The notes under the pieces: model-generated | The model's database searches: none | Told to the model about the DNA's origin: nothing | What the model saw: only the letters and a program-made list of their open reading frames with translations | Made by a program: the position numbers and the translations under genes | Shown here: positions 9,981-18,729 of the stretch, one piece after another | Numbering within the stretch: position 1 is the stretch's first letter | Layout of the letters: the number at the start of each line of letters is the position of its first letter | Source of the DNA: Mycoplasmatota bacterium | GTDB taxonomy: Bacteria; Bacillota_I; Bacilli_A; MAG-NZ | NCBI GenBank assembly: GCA_018394315.1 | Contig: CP074575.1 | Location: 833,501 to 897,500 of the forward strand | Direction: 5' to 3' | DNA length: 64,000 nucleotides

Positions 9981-11111
9981 ATGGAAGAAACTGCTAGAAA
10001 AGTACTAAAATTGTTAATTGATAATGGTTTTGAGGCCTACTTTGTAGGTGGCTTTGTACGTGATAAGTTACTTGGAATTGATTCACAAGATATAGATATT
10101 GCGACAAGTGCAAAGTCAGAAGATGTTATTAAAATATTTAACAAAACAATTCTCACTGGTATTCGACATGGTACTGTAACAGTTATAGAAAATGATTTTC
10201 ACTTGGAAGTTACAACTTTTCGTACTGATGGTGATTACTTAGACAATAGAAGGCCTAGTAAAGTAGAATTTGTTAGTGATATTAAAGAAGACTTAGCACG
10301 AAGAGATTTTACAATCAATTCTTTTGCTATGGATTATGATGGTAAATTGATTGACCTATATAAGGGAAAGGAAGATTTAAACAATAAACTTATCAGGTGT
10401 GTTGGTGAACCCAAGAAACGGTTGAGTGAAGACGCTTTAAGAATCCTAAGAGCAATTAGGTTCGTTAGTAAACTGGGTTTTGATATTGAGGAAAATACTT
10501 ATAACGCTATTGTAGTCTTAAAAGATACTTTAATAAATATTTCTGCTGAAAGAATTAAAGCCGAGTTAAATAAAATATTTCTTGGCAATTATAGAAATGA
10601 TGCATTAAAGTTATTAGGCACACTGAAGTTAAGTGTTTTTTTAGATTTATTAGCGGGGATAATTGTTTTAAAGGATAGTAAAGATTCTTTAAGCGTACAT
10701 GAATGTTGGGCAACTTGTCACTATCTAAATAAGTTTGATCTAAAAAGATGGAAGTTTTCTAATAAGGACAGTAAACATATAACCGCTATTAGTAATGGTG
10801 TTAAGGCTATTAGAAATATTACAGACTATGATGTTTATTTATATAGTCAAGATTTATTAAGTAGTAATAGAGTTTTTAAAGTAATTTATGGTGAGGATTA
10901 TAAGGAAAAAATTGAATCTATTTATAATAGTTTAAAAATAAAATCGGTAAAAGAATTAACTATATCTGGATCGGATATCAGGAATTTAGGATTCACTGAT
11001 AGGATGATCGGTGAAATTTTACGAAAAGTAGAATATTTGGTAGTAATGAGTGAATTGAATAATGAGAAAAGTGAAATCATAAATTACATAAGGAGAAATT
11101 ATAATGATTAA
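9981..11111 (+). CDS. cca: CCA-adding enzyme / poly(A) polymerase family
   Basis: tRNA nucleotidyltransferase that adds or repairs the 3'-CCA of tRNA from CTP and ATP. 376 residues. The class II head is clear: GGFVRDKLLG near residue 22, the catalytic DIDIATSA carboxylates near 38-45, then LARRDFTINSFAMD and RLSEDALRILRAIRF (neck region), with an HD-less C-terminal body. The ATG at 9981 lies only five bases after a consensus TATAAT (9970-9975) and has no ribosome site, so the mRNA may be leaderless. The upstream TTG at 9975 also lacks a site. Overlaps the next gene by 8 bases. Confidence 0.92.
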   Translation: MEETARKVLKLLIDNGFEAYFVGGFVRDKLLGIDSQDIDIATSAKSEDVIKIFNKTILTGIRHGTVTVIENDFHLEVTTFRTDGDYLDNRRPSKVEFVSDIKEDLARRDFTINSFAMDYDGKLIDLYKGKEDLNNKLIRCVGEPKKRLSEDALRILRAIRFVSKLGFDIEENTYNAIVVLKDTLINISAERIKAELNKIFLGNYRNDALKLLGTLKLSVFLDLLAGIIVLKDSKDSLSVHECWATCHYLNKFDLKRWKFSNKDSKHITAISNGVKAIRNITDYDVYLYSQDLLSSNRVFKVIYGEDYKEKIESIYNSLKIKSVKELTISGSDIRNLGFTDRMIGEILRKVEYLVVMSELNNEKSEIINYIRRNYND

Positions 11112-12030
11112 AATTAATGAAGTAAGTATTAAAGATAATTTAGAATTAGTTGCTAAAATCAAATTAATCAACGAAGGTGTAACAAGCACCGGTAACAAAT
11201 TCTTATCTCTACAATTAGAAGATGAAACAGGAATGATAAACGCTAAGATTTGGAATGCAGAAGATGTTAAACTCAGTTTGGGTACAATATATATCTTTAG
11301 TGGTTCTGGTCAAGAGTATAGAGAAAAGACTCAATTAATTATTAATAAGTTTAGAGAAGTGAATGATGGCGATAAAATAGATATTGATAAGTTCTTCAAG
11401 ACAGCTCCGCTAAATAAACAAGATATTTATGCTGTTATTAAAGATTATGTTAATACAATTGAAAATGAAGTTATTTCTGCAATTACTAAAACAATCTTAA
11501 ATAGATATTCAACTGAGTATATGAGTTATCCTGCAGCTACACAGAATCATCATTCTTATATTTCTGGTCTTAGTTTTCACACAATGACTATGTTGAAGAT
11601 GGCAGAGAGATTATTAGATTTATATACATACCTAGACAAGGATTACTTATACGCAGGGGTTGTGCTACACGATTTTGCTAAGGTAATTGAACTTTCTAAT
11701 AGTAGAGCTCCAGAATATACCTTAGAAGGTAAATTAATTGGACATTTAGTCTTAGGGGATGAAATTATTTTGGAAGTTGCTAGGGAACTAAACTATCAAG
11801 ATACTGAAGAAGTCTTACTGCTCCGTCATATGGTTCTATCACACCACGGGAGAAAAGAGTGGGGGAGTCCACAAAGACCAATGATACCGGAAGCTGAAGC
11901 GCTACATTTTATTGATAACATTGATTCGAAGTTTGAGGCGATTAGGGAAGCATATACTCATACTGAAGTTAAAAGCTGGACTAAGAGAATTCCAGTACTA
12001 GATGGGAGAAGTGTATATAGACATAAGTGA
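11104..12030 (+). CDS. yhaM: 3'-5' exoribonuclease YhaM family
   Basis: OB-fold plus HD-domain 3'-5' exoribonuclease that trims RNA ends. 308 residues: OB-fold at about 1-90 (KIKLINEGVTSTGNKFLSLQLEDETG), then the HD domain at about 145-290 with NHHSYISGLSFHTMTML, the metal-binding VLHDFAK near 197 and LRHMVLSHHG near 240. These match YhaM closely. The ATG overlaps the end of cca, and AAGGAGA lies within cca just upstream, so the two are translationally coupled. Ends at a terminator. Confidence 0.92.
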   Translation: MIKINEVSIKDNLELVAKIKLINEGVTSTGNKFLSLQLEDETGMINAKIWNAEDVKLSLGTIYIFSGSGQEYREKTQLIINKFREVNDGDKIDIDKFFKTAPLNKQDIYAVIKDYVNTIENEVISAITKTILNRYSTEYMSYPAATQNHHSYISGLSFHTMTMLKMAERLLDLYTYLDKDYLYAGVVLHDFAKVIELSNSRAPEYTLEGKLIGHLVLGDEIILEVARELNYQDTEEVLLLRHMVLSHHGRKEWGSPQRPMIPEAEALHFIDNIDSKFEAIREAYTHTEVKSWTKRIPVLDGRSVYRHK

Positions 12031-12054
12031 GGATTACGAATAGTAATCCTTTTT
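12030..12054 (+). terminator. Terminator after yhaM
   Basis: Stem GGATTAC / GTAATCC with a 5-base loop followed by TTTTT, just after the yhaM stop. Confidence 0.85.
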
Positions 12055-12060
12055 ACATAC

Positions 12061-12093
12061 AAAAAAAGGTATCATTCTCTAGAATGATACCTT
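12061..12093 (-). terminator. Terminator of the PrsA/SurA-like lipoprotein gene
   Basis: Stem AAGGTATCATTC / GAATGATACCTT around TCTA; read on the minus strand it is followed by a run of seven T. It lies just after the minus-strand stop at 12101. Confidence 0.9.
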
Positions 12094-12100
12094 CAATATA

Positions 12101-14632
12101 TTATTGGTTTCTTTCGATTGTGTTTCTATTGCTTTCTAGTGCATTAGCATAATCGCTTTGTAATTCTGGGTCATTAAATGTAATATCTCCCATTGATAAT
12201 CTTAAATTATCATAGATTAATGTGCTACTAGTTGATAGATATTCTTCCTTTATCGGTACGAAATATTCATCAATAAATGCTTTAATTTCAGTTGATTGTT
12301 CTAGGTCACTTTGTAAGTATTTTTGAATATCATCTTTAGATGGATATAACTTATCATCATCAGGATATGCATCTAGTTTTTCTTTATAATTGTAAGAATA
12401 TAATAAATGATATCCATATCTTGTAGTAACATTATTTTCTGATACTTGATAACTTAAGTCCTCAGTTATCATATCGTTGTACATAATTTTTGCTTCATCT
12501 GTAAATGGTTGTTCAAACCCTTTAGATGTAACCTCACCTATGTCTTCAACTTTTACTATTAAACCTGCACGTTTATATTTAGCCCACTCACTATAACCTT
12601 CAGCATTAGGATCAGATTCATATGAAGCTTCGTTATATTCGCTAGCAATTTCGTTTAAAGAATCAACTGTTATTTCTTCAGTATCTATTTCTTCATATAA
12701 TCTATCTCTTAATGAGTCTATTAATTCAAGAGCCAAAGCGTGTTGATAGTCAGTCCAGTTATCGTTATCTTCTAAGTACATATCTGGTTCACTATCTTCG
12801 TTATTGTCAACATAAATTAAGAAATGCATAATATCAACACTGAATGCTTCTTTGTGATATTCAATCATTTTATCGTATAATATATCACTTACCTCAGTAT
12901 TGTTAAAGAGTTTTTCTTCAAATGCAACTCTAATTTCATTACTTATATATGTATTGTATAGCTCGATTTCACTTCTAACTCCAAACCCAGTATACATAAA
13001 TGTATCCCAACTCATACTTGTAGGATCAAACCCGTAAGTTGCATATGCACCTTGTTGGAATTGTAGTTTATGGTTTGTAATTGTTTGTTTAATCTCGTTT
13101 TCCTTCTCTTCAGTTATAACTTCATCACTCAATAACTCATCAGATAATGGGATTTTAGCATTTAATAATAATGTAGCTGTAGTAGCTCCATATCTATCTG
13201 AAAGATTTTCAAATAACTGATCGGCTGTTATATTTACTAATTCATTATCTTTATTTAGATAACTAAATATGATTGAATTATCGCCTTTGTTTGTTACAGT
13301 ATTACCAAACATAGTAGAGAAGCTCTTTTCTAAATAACTATCATATAATTTCAATTCTTTGTTTGTTCTTAATTTCGATAAATACTCATTTACTAATGAA
13401 TTATTATCAACCATTTTATCGATAATTTTATCAAGTAAAGTATCTAATAATTCAGAGTTTACACCAGCTTTAATGTCGCTTGGCTTTTTGCTTAGGAAAT
13501 CTGTATATTCCTCATCTGTCATTTCATCAAATAAATCGATAAAGGTATTTTGATTATCCCCAGATACTTTATAAATAATGAAATATCCAGTCTTACTTGC
13601 TCCCTCTTCATCAACCGAAACCGTTAATGGAACAGGTTTCTGTGTATAAGGAACATTAGATATAAATTCAGTATTAGTAGTCTCAGAACTTAGGACTCTA
13701 AAAATATAATTAGCTTGAGTTGAACTTTGTCTATATAATTCATCAAAATTAATTGTCAAATCTTCAGATCCGCATTCTAGCACAGTTCCGTTAGAATATG
13801 TAATTGCATCTCTATTTTCATATGTTTCATTATAAATAGCTACGTATGCTTCTAATATTTCAGCAGAAGTTAATTCTAGTTTAGCTAATTCTATAGGATC
13901 AGTTGGATATTCAGTCTCATTATCTGGAGAAATATATTCACCATCTTTATAATAAGCTTTTACTAGCTCCTCAGCATTATTAACATCTAAACCATGTCTA
14001 ACTAATGCATCTTCAGCCTCTTCTAATGTAGAGAACTTAATTTTGATAGCACAAGCTTGGTCGTAGTAGAAATTCTCATACTCTTCTCTTAGGTCATTTA
14101 ATGAAAATAATGGTTCATCGCTTGATGATTCCTCATATTCTATTAATAAAGCATCAATTACATATAGTTTTCTTGCATGACTTAAGTATGCTGCATCCTT
14201 AAATTCATCAATAGAATTATAACCATTAATTACTAGTGAATCATTGAAGTTTGCTTGAAGTTTACTTATTTCTTCAGTCGTGTAAATTTTTGTTGCTTCA
14301 GAAAGTGTCAATCCATTGTACATTTCTCTTTCTAAAACTTCATTAACATCAAAATCCGGATCTACTTTTGCTATTTCAACATATGTAGATAATAAATCTT
14401 CATCAACAATTGAAATCACTTCATTTGCACCGAAAGAATCAATCAATTTTTGATAAACTTCGTTGTTTGTTAATTTCATTGAACCTAATTCAGCATAAAT
14501 AGAATCTTCTGAAGAAATCTTAGGTTCAGTTTTATTTGTTTTAAAAGCACTACAACTAAATGCTAACAATAGTATCGCTACTAATGATAAGAACATTGGT
14601 AGAGCTCTTTTCAACAACTGTGTTTTTGTCAT
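12101..14632 (-). CDS. Very large PrsA/SurA-like secreted lipoprotein chaperone
   Basis: 843-residue lipoprotein. The signal peptide ends in a lipobox (LLLAFSC, Cys near residue 27), so it would be anchored on the outer face of the membrane. After it, YAELGSMKLTNNEVYQKLI resembles the start of the SurA/PrsA N-terminal chaperone domain. Further on, repeated helical blocks resemble the same fold (EEYTDFLSKKPSDI..., NVTTRYGYHLLYS near residue 755). The last phrase matches the end of a parvulin PPIC domain (typically ...YGYHLIKV), but the catalytic core looks eroded. PrsA proteins are usually ~300 residues, so this is nearly three times the norm. Likely helps exported proteins fold. Monocistronic, with its own terminator. 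Confidence 0.7.
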   Translation of the reverse strand: MTKTQLLKRALPMFLSLVAILLLAFSCSAFKTNKTEPKISSEDSIYAELGSMKLTNNEVYQKLIDSFGANEVISIVDEDLLSTYVEIAKVDPDFDVNEVLEREMYNGLTLSEATKIYTTEEISKLQANFNDSLVINGYNSIDEFKDAAYLSHARKLYVIDALLIEYEESSSDEPLFSLNDLREEYENFYYDQACAIKIKFSTLEEAEDALVRHGLDVNNAEELVKAYYKDGEYISPDNETEYPTDPIELAKLELTSAEILEAYVAIYNETYENRDAITYSNGTVLECGSEDLTINFDELYRQSSTQANYIFRVLSSETTNTEFISNVPYTQKPVPLTVSVDEEGASKTGYFIIYKVSGDNQNTFIDLFDEMTDEEYTDFLSKKPSDIKAGVNSELLDTLLDKIIDKMVDNNSLVNEYLSKLRTNKELKLYDSYLEKSFSTMFGNTVTNKGDNSIIFSYLNKDNELVNITADQLFENLSDRYGATTATLLLNAKIPLSDELLSDEVITEEKENEIKQTITNHKLQFQQGAYATYGFDPTSMSWDTFMYTGFGVRSEIELYNTYISNEIRVAFEEKLFNNTEVSDILYDKMIEYHKEAFSVDIMHFLIYVDNNEDSEPDMYLEDNDNWTDYQHALALELIDSLRDRLYEEIDTEEITVDSLNEIASEYNEASYESDPNAEGYSEWAKYKRAGLIVKVEDIGEVTSKGFEQPFTDEAKIMYNDMITEDLSYQVSENNVTTRYGYHLLYSYNYKEKLDAYPDDDKLYPSKDDIQKYLQSDLEQSTEIKAFIDEYFVPIKEEYLSTSSTLIYDNLRLSMGDITFNDPELQSDYANALESNRNTIERNQ

Positions 14633-14857
14633 TTACTTTCACTCCTTAAACTTTAAATTCGAAAGATTTTTTTATATTTCGCACTTTATATATTAACATT
14701 TTTTAAGAATAAACACAATGTTTTTGTCCTCAAAAAATACTGACAAAAATAAGAAAAATGGCTATGTTATAAAAACAAATCTTATGGGCAGTTATAATTT
14801 ATTCTTTTACACATTAAGAATACAATAAATTGAGTGCATATGAAAGGAGGTAATTTT

Positions 14858-14953
14858 ATGGGTCATTCGATACATCATGAATCTGGATATGCATTAGTTC
14901 TTGTATTGTTCATTTTACTTGTAATCATAGGCGCTGCTTGGATGTGTTGCTAA
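14858..14953 (+). CDS. YjcZ-type small sporulation membrane peptide
   Basis: A 31-residue ORF with a perfect AAAGGAGGT ribosome site 7 bases before the ATG and a terminator directly after the stop. The sequence has a short His-rich head (GHSIHHESG), then GYALVLVLFILLVIIGAAW, the pattern of the YjcZ family of tiny sporulation-associated membrane peptides, and ends CC. Expression is presumably sporulation-linked; no sigma-specific promoter was assigned. It stands alone between the divergent chaperone gene and walJ. Confidence 0.8.
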   Translation: MGHSIHHESGYALVLVLFILLVIIGAAWMCC

Positions 14954-14959
14954 TAACTG

Positions 14960-14978
14960 GGGGAGTAATCCCCTTTTT
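14960..14978 (+). terminator. Terminator after the YjcZ-type peptide
   Basis: Stem GGGGA / TCCCC with loop GTAA and a following TTTTT. Confidence 0.85.
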
Positions 14979-15035
14979 ATCATTCCATATAATATTATAA
15001 ATTATGTTATAATGATAAAATAGGGGATGATTTAG

Positions 15036-15806
15036 ATGAAGATAACTGTATTAGCAAGTGGATCTAAAGGAAATTGTACTTATATAGAGACAGAGAAGGC
15101 AAAAATAATGGTAGATTGTGGAATATCATTTAGACAAGTCCGAAATAGATTAATGCAACACGAGATAACTCTCTTCGAGTTAGACGGAGTGTTTATTACA
15201 CACGAGCATAGTGATCATGTCTCGGGACTTCCAACACTTTTATCAAGAATACCAACAAATCTTTATATCTCTGATAAAGCCTTCGGAAAAATGCATGTTA
15301 ACGCTAGAAATGGAATACCAACAGATTTAATTAAATATATTGATGGTCCGGTCCAAATTAAGGATTTAGTAATAACACCAATTAGGACAAGTCATGATGC
15401 TGCTGAACCGTATGGATATATGTTTGAATCAAACGGAAAGAAAATAGTTCATATAACAGATACAGGTTATTTACCATCGGCAATTTATAAATCAATAGAA
15501 GATGCTGATGCGTATTTGTTTGAGTCAAATTATGAACCTGAATTACTATTAGAGAGCAATCGACCATTTTTTTTGAAACAGAGAATATTTGGAAACAAAG
15601 GTCACCTATCAAATTTAGACTCAGCGTTAATTTTAAAAGAAGTAATGACAGAACGTACTAAACATATAGTATTTATTCACTTATCTCAAGAATGTAATAC
15701 CCCTTATGATGCTAAACAAGTTCATAAAGTAGAAATACCTAACTATGATAAGATTAATATTATCTATTCATCTCAAGATATTCCTACTAAAATAATAGAG
15801 GTTTAA
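15036..15806 (+). CDS. walJ: MBL-fold hydrolase WalJ/YycJ family
   Basis: Metallo-beta-lactamase-fold protein of the WalJ (YycJ) family, in Bacilli linked to the WalRK cell-wall regulon and co-ordination of division with replication; proposed 5'-3' exonuclease. 256 residues. The metal site HEHSDH is at residues 56-61, LASGSKGNCTYIE at the start is characteristic, and SHDAAEPYGYMF, HITDTGYL and IFGNKGHLSN supply further ligands. A TATAAT-like box (about 15003-15010) precedes it, and GGGGATG serves as ribosome site. Two bases separate it from rlmH, the same neighbourhood seen in Bacillus and Staphylococcus. Confidence 0.9.
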   Translation: MKITVLASGSKGNCTYIETEKAKIMVDCGISFRQVRNRLMQHEITLFELDGVFITHEHSDHVSGLPTLLSRIPTNLYISDKAFGKMHVNARNGIPTDLIKYIDGPVQIKDLVITPIRTSHDAAEPYGYMFESNGKKIVHITDTGYLPSAIYKSIEDADAYLFESNYEPELLLESNRPFFLKQRIFGNKGHLSNLDSALILKEVMTERTKHIVFIHLSQECNTPYDAKQVHKVEIPNYDKINIIYSSQDIPTKIIEV

Positions 15807-15807
15807 A

Positions 15808-16287
15808 ATGAATATAAAAATAATATCAGTTGGGAAAATAAAAGAAAGATATTTAATTGACGCAATAAAGGAGTATTCAAAAAGGATAATGCCTTATGCG
15901 AAACTATCTTTCATAGAAGTGAAAGACGAACCAACAAAAGATAATGCTTCACCCAAAGATAATTTAAAGATAAAAGAAAAAGAAGCATTGAGAATATTAA
16001 ATCATATTGACTCAAGAGAATATGTTATAGCATTAGCAATTGAAGGGAAACAGTTAAATTCAATAGAACTAGCAAATAAAATAAAAGAATTACCCACTTA
16101 TGGTAACTCTAATATTGCTTTTATTATAGGAGGATCATTAGGGTTAGATAAAGAGATTCTAGATAGATCAAACTTTAAACTATCATTCTCCAAAATGACT
16201 TTCCCCCATCAATTAATGAAGGTAATACTTTTAGAGCAATTATACAGAGCATTTAGAATAAATAATAATGCGCCGTACCATAAATAG
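15808..16287 (+). CDS. rlmH: 23S rRNA (pseudouridine1915-N3)-methyltransferase RlmH
   Basis: RlmH (OrfX) methylates pseudouridine 1915 in helix 69 of 23S rRNA as a SPOUT-fold dimer. 159 residues, the family length. IISVGKIKERYLIDAIKEY at the start and the SAM-binding knot FIIGGSLGLD near 105-115 are clear, and the C-terminus NNNAPYHK holds the conserved tyrosine and basic end. In staphylococci the last codons of rlmH are the chromosomal att site for SCC elements. Here the last 18 bases (16270-16287), including the stop, recur as direct repeats downstream. The gene itself is intact. Confidence 0.97.
   Translation: MNIKIISVGKIKERYLIDAIKEYSKRIMPYAKLSFIEVKDEPTKDNASPKDNLKIKEKEALRILNHIDSREYVIALAIEGKQLNSIELANKIKELPTYGNSNIAFIIGGSLGLDKEILDRSNFKLSFSKMTFPHQLMKVILLEQLYRAFRINNNAPYHK
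16270..16287 (+). repeat. SCC-like att core A (chromosomal, 3' end of rlmH)
   Basis: GCGCCGTACCATAAATAG is the end of rlmH and the reference copy of the direct repeat. The staphylococcal SCC core is of the form GCxTATCATAAxTAA, as I recall it. Confidence 0.85.
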
Positions 16288-16334
16288 TTGCAACCTTTGA
16301 ACGAAAAATTCGTGCATTTAGAATTATCAATCGC

Positions 16335-16352
16335 GCGCCGTACCATAAATAA
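16335..16352 (+). repeat. SCC-like att core B
   Basis: GCGCCGTACCATAAATAA matches core A at 17 of 18 bases, exactly 65 bases downstream, outside any gene. Confidence 0.88.
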
Positions 16353-16399
16353 TAGCATCACATAAACAATATTTTCGGTCTTTTCAATTACAGGTGGAT

Positions 16400-16417
16400 G
16401 AACCATATCATAATAAT
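16400..16417 (+). repeat. SCC-like att core B' (degenerate)
   Basis: GAACCATATCATAATAAT shares CCATATCATAA with core F and lies exactly 65 bases after core B. Degenerate beyond that stretch. Confidence 0.55.
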
Positions 16418-16566
16418 GAAGTTGTAATAATATATTAATATTAAGAATCCACTTGTTTTAGTAAAAGAAATAGGAATGCAACCTTTAGTTGACACATTTC
16501 CAAGTCACGTTGGTGGTGTTCAACTGGATTTACGTATATCATTTTTATGAAAGAGAGGTACTGAAA

Positions 16567-17559
16567 ATGATTTTAGCTGACAAAATAATGTGTTTGAGAA
16601 AACAAAGAGGTTGGTCTCAAGAAGAACTTGCAAATAAGATGAATGTCTCAAGACAATCTGTTTCAAAGTGGGAGAGCGAGAGTGCTATACCTGAAATGGA
16701 CAAGATAGTGATGTTAAGTGAGATATTTAATGTATCAACAGATTATCTTTTAAAGGAAGATATGAAGGATGATTGCATTGAGAAACAAGAAATAATTCAA
16801 CCCCAGAAAGAGGCCGTAGTTTTGAGGAATTATGAAGTTGAATCGTACTTAGAAAGAGTAAAGAAAAATGCAAAATTAATTGCTTTAGGTGTTTCTTTAT
16901 GTATTTTAGGAGCAACTAGTCTTGTGTTTTTATCAGTAATTGGCGAAACTACCGTGCCCAGTATGTCTGAAGAGCTGGCATTGTCTATTGGATTAGTTGT
17001 GTTGTTTGTATTAGTTGCAATAGCTGTAGCATTATTTATAAAGGCAGGTTCTTTAATGAAACAGTTTGAGTATGTCGAAAGTAAAGAAGTTATTTTAAGT
17101 GGTGCAGATAAACAACATGTAAATGAACAAAAACAATATTATACAAGTAAATATCATTTTGGTATTACATTCGGTGTAGTATTAATGATTCTCGGAGTAT
17201 TACCATTGATAATTGGTAGTTTGTACGATATTTCGGTCTATAATTTGATTCTATTATTAACTTTACTCATGGTAATAGTTACCCTAGCTGTACATATAAT
17301 AATTCGAGTAAGTATTAGAAATGATGGGTACGAAACTCTACTGAATTTAGGAGAATATACGAAAGATAACAAACAGATAGAAAAAGTAACTGAGAAAATT
17401 GGAGGTGTTTATTGGCCAATTGTTGTGGCAATTTACTTATTCTGGAGTTTCTATACGAATGATTGGGGAACTACATGGATCGTGTGGCCTGTAGCGGGTG
17501 TACTATTCGCTGTTGTACCAGGAATAAGCTCGTTCTTGATAGATAAAAACAAAGATTAA
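16567..17559 (+). CDS. Membrane-anchored XRE-family transcriptional regulator
   Basis: 330 residues. N-terminal Cro/C1-type helix-turn-helix (about 1-65): LADKIMCLRKQRGWSQEELANKMNVSRQSVSKWESES is a textbook match (begins LADKIMCLRK). After a short linker there are about five hydrophobic segments (near 105-130, 140-165, 205-230, 232-255, 290-325), so it is a membrane-tethered repressor or sensor, a layout common in Bacillota. The signal it senses is unknown. Start chosen at ATG 16567 with AGAGAGG upstream; the frame runs on to 16489 without a ribosome site. First gene of the rlmH island, between cores B' and G, with no partner gene. Confidence 0.8.
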   Translation: MILADKIMCLRKQRGWSQEELANKMNVSRQSVSKWESESAIPEMDKIVMLSEIFNVSTDYLLKEDMKDDCIEKQEIIQPQKEAVVLRNYEVESYLERVKKNAKLIALGVSLCILGATSLVFLSVIGETTVPSMSEELALSIGLVVLFVLVAIAVALFIKAGSLMKQFEYVESKEVILSGADKQHVNEQKQYYTSKYHFGITFGVVLMILGVLPLIIGSLYDISVYNLILLLTLLMVIVTLAVHIIIRVSIRNDGYETLLNLGEYTKDNKQIEKVTEKIGGVYWPIVVAIYLFWSFYTNDWGTTWIVWPVAGVLFAVVPGISSFLIDKNKD

Positions 17560-17659
17560 ATTATGACAAATGTCATAATTTTTTAATTTGACAAAGTAAT
17601 AGCAACCAATTCAAGAATAAGCCTTACGAAGAGTATATCTCAGTTAAAAACGTAATAGA

Positions 17660-17784
17660 GAATGCTATCATAAAAAATTGTAAAACATGAGCTGAAATAT
17701 CGCTCATATAGAAAACTCACAGGGTGAATATTCACTCTGTTTTAATTGGAGGAAAAAAAAATGAAGGATATAAAGAATGTTTCA
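17660..17784 (+). repeat. SCC-like core G with conserved left arm (arm copy 1)
   Basis: The degenerate core (CTATCATAAAAAA, 17665-17677) is followed by a ~105-base arm that recurs at 32023-32134: it begins TTGTAAAACATGAGC, contains AAATATCGCT and a near-palindromic hairpin (GGGTGAATATTCACTC), then a ribosome site and the first codons of the next gene. Sharing of arm plus core marks the left end of one cassette type. Confidence 0.75.
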
Positions 17785-18341
17785 AAATTAATAATAGAAG
17801 CAATAGACTTGAATTTAATTGGGAGTAGTAACCCACTGACATTTCATTATTACGAGAATGATAACTTGTGGAATGACTTGCTTTCATTCGTAAATGATGA
17901 AGATATGATGAGGACGATGATTTTCAACAATGATAAGCTTGGGATATCTCCTGTACATACCTATTGTGCAACTTTGAACTGTAATGATAAGCTAAGAGAT
18001 TTTGAAAAAAATTCAATAGGACGCTTTTGGAAATTTGTTTTTGAAACACTGGGTTATAATAATACTAGAAGGGTATATAGGGTAAAATCAGCTATAACAA
18101 ACGGAAAACTATTCACTCAGTAAGCATTTATACAATTAACGGTGTTCAGAATATCCAAATCTGTATGAGACTAGATGATTATGAGAACTATGATTGTAAA
18201 GAAGAATTTACTGCTGAATCTTTGGAACAGCTCTCAAATGTTTTAACTGAAGTTAGGTTTCAACACAATATAAATTCTCTTGATGGGTTTACACCCGAGT
18301 ACATATTAAACATAGTTACATTTAGTCCTTTTTGTTGTTAG
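17761..18341 (+). pseudogene. Att-proximal conserved gene, probably frameshifted
   Basis: Unrecognised protein. The first frame gives 120 residues from ATG 17761 (GGAGG upstream), with FHYYENDNLW, LGISPVHTYC and DFEKNSIGRFWKFVFE. It stops at 18121-18123, but another frame continues across the stop to 18341 with sensible sequence (VSIYTINGVQNIQICMRLDD, then FTAESLEQLSNVLTEV). One extra A in the run at 18105-18108 would join them into one protein of about 193 residues. Homologous remnants lie after core E (32111, first codons only) and after core H (36917-37137, with the phrase ISPVHTFC). It therefore recurs next to att sites. A hairpin in the leader may attenuate it. No function proposed. Confidence 0.55.
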
Positions 18342-18729
18342 TCTCTACAGTAAATGCCTGTTCTTCAAAGTATACTAATAAAAACAACTCCTTAAACGGA
18401 GTTTTATATGCATATGGAGAGTTATAAGAACGTTCTTCAGGAATGATACTTTTAAATACTGTTATAATACAATTAAATTGAGAGATAAAAAGGGGTATTG
18501 ACTTAACAGCTACAAATAGGGTTAAAAGGAGAGAAGTATGGAAGATATTTAGAAAACTATTCTTAAAGTTATAGAATGTTCTTGGTGGTTTTTGTCATAA
18601 ATTACCTTTATATGTCTATTATAATTTGAGTTTTGAAGTTTTAAAATGTATAATCAAAAGTAAGTATTTGATTTTTTTTGAGCAAATTTCTTGTTAGATA
18701 ATATAATATTTTGATGCTGAGGTGGTTGT
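18342..18729 (+). other. Intergenic stretch before the large helicase gene
   Basis: Contains a terminator-like hairpin (AACTCC / GGAGTT followed by TTA, about 18386-18405) that would end transcription from the preceding gene. No supported ORF. The 80 bases before 18730 are very AT-rich and should hold the helicase promoter; a TAATATAATA-like -10 lies near 18697-18708. Confidence 0.5.
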
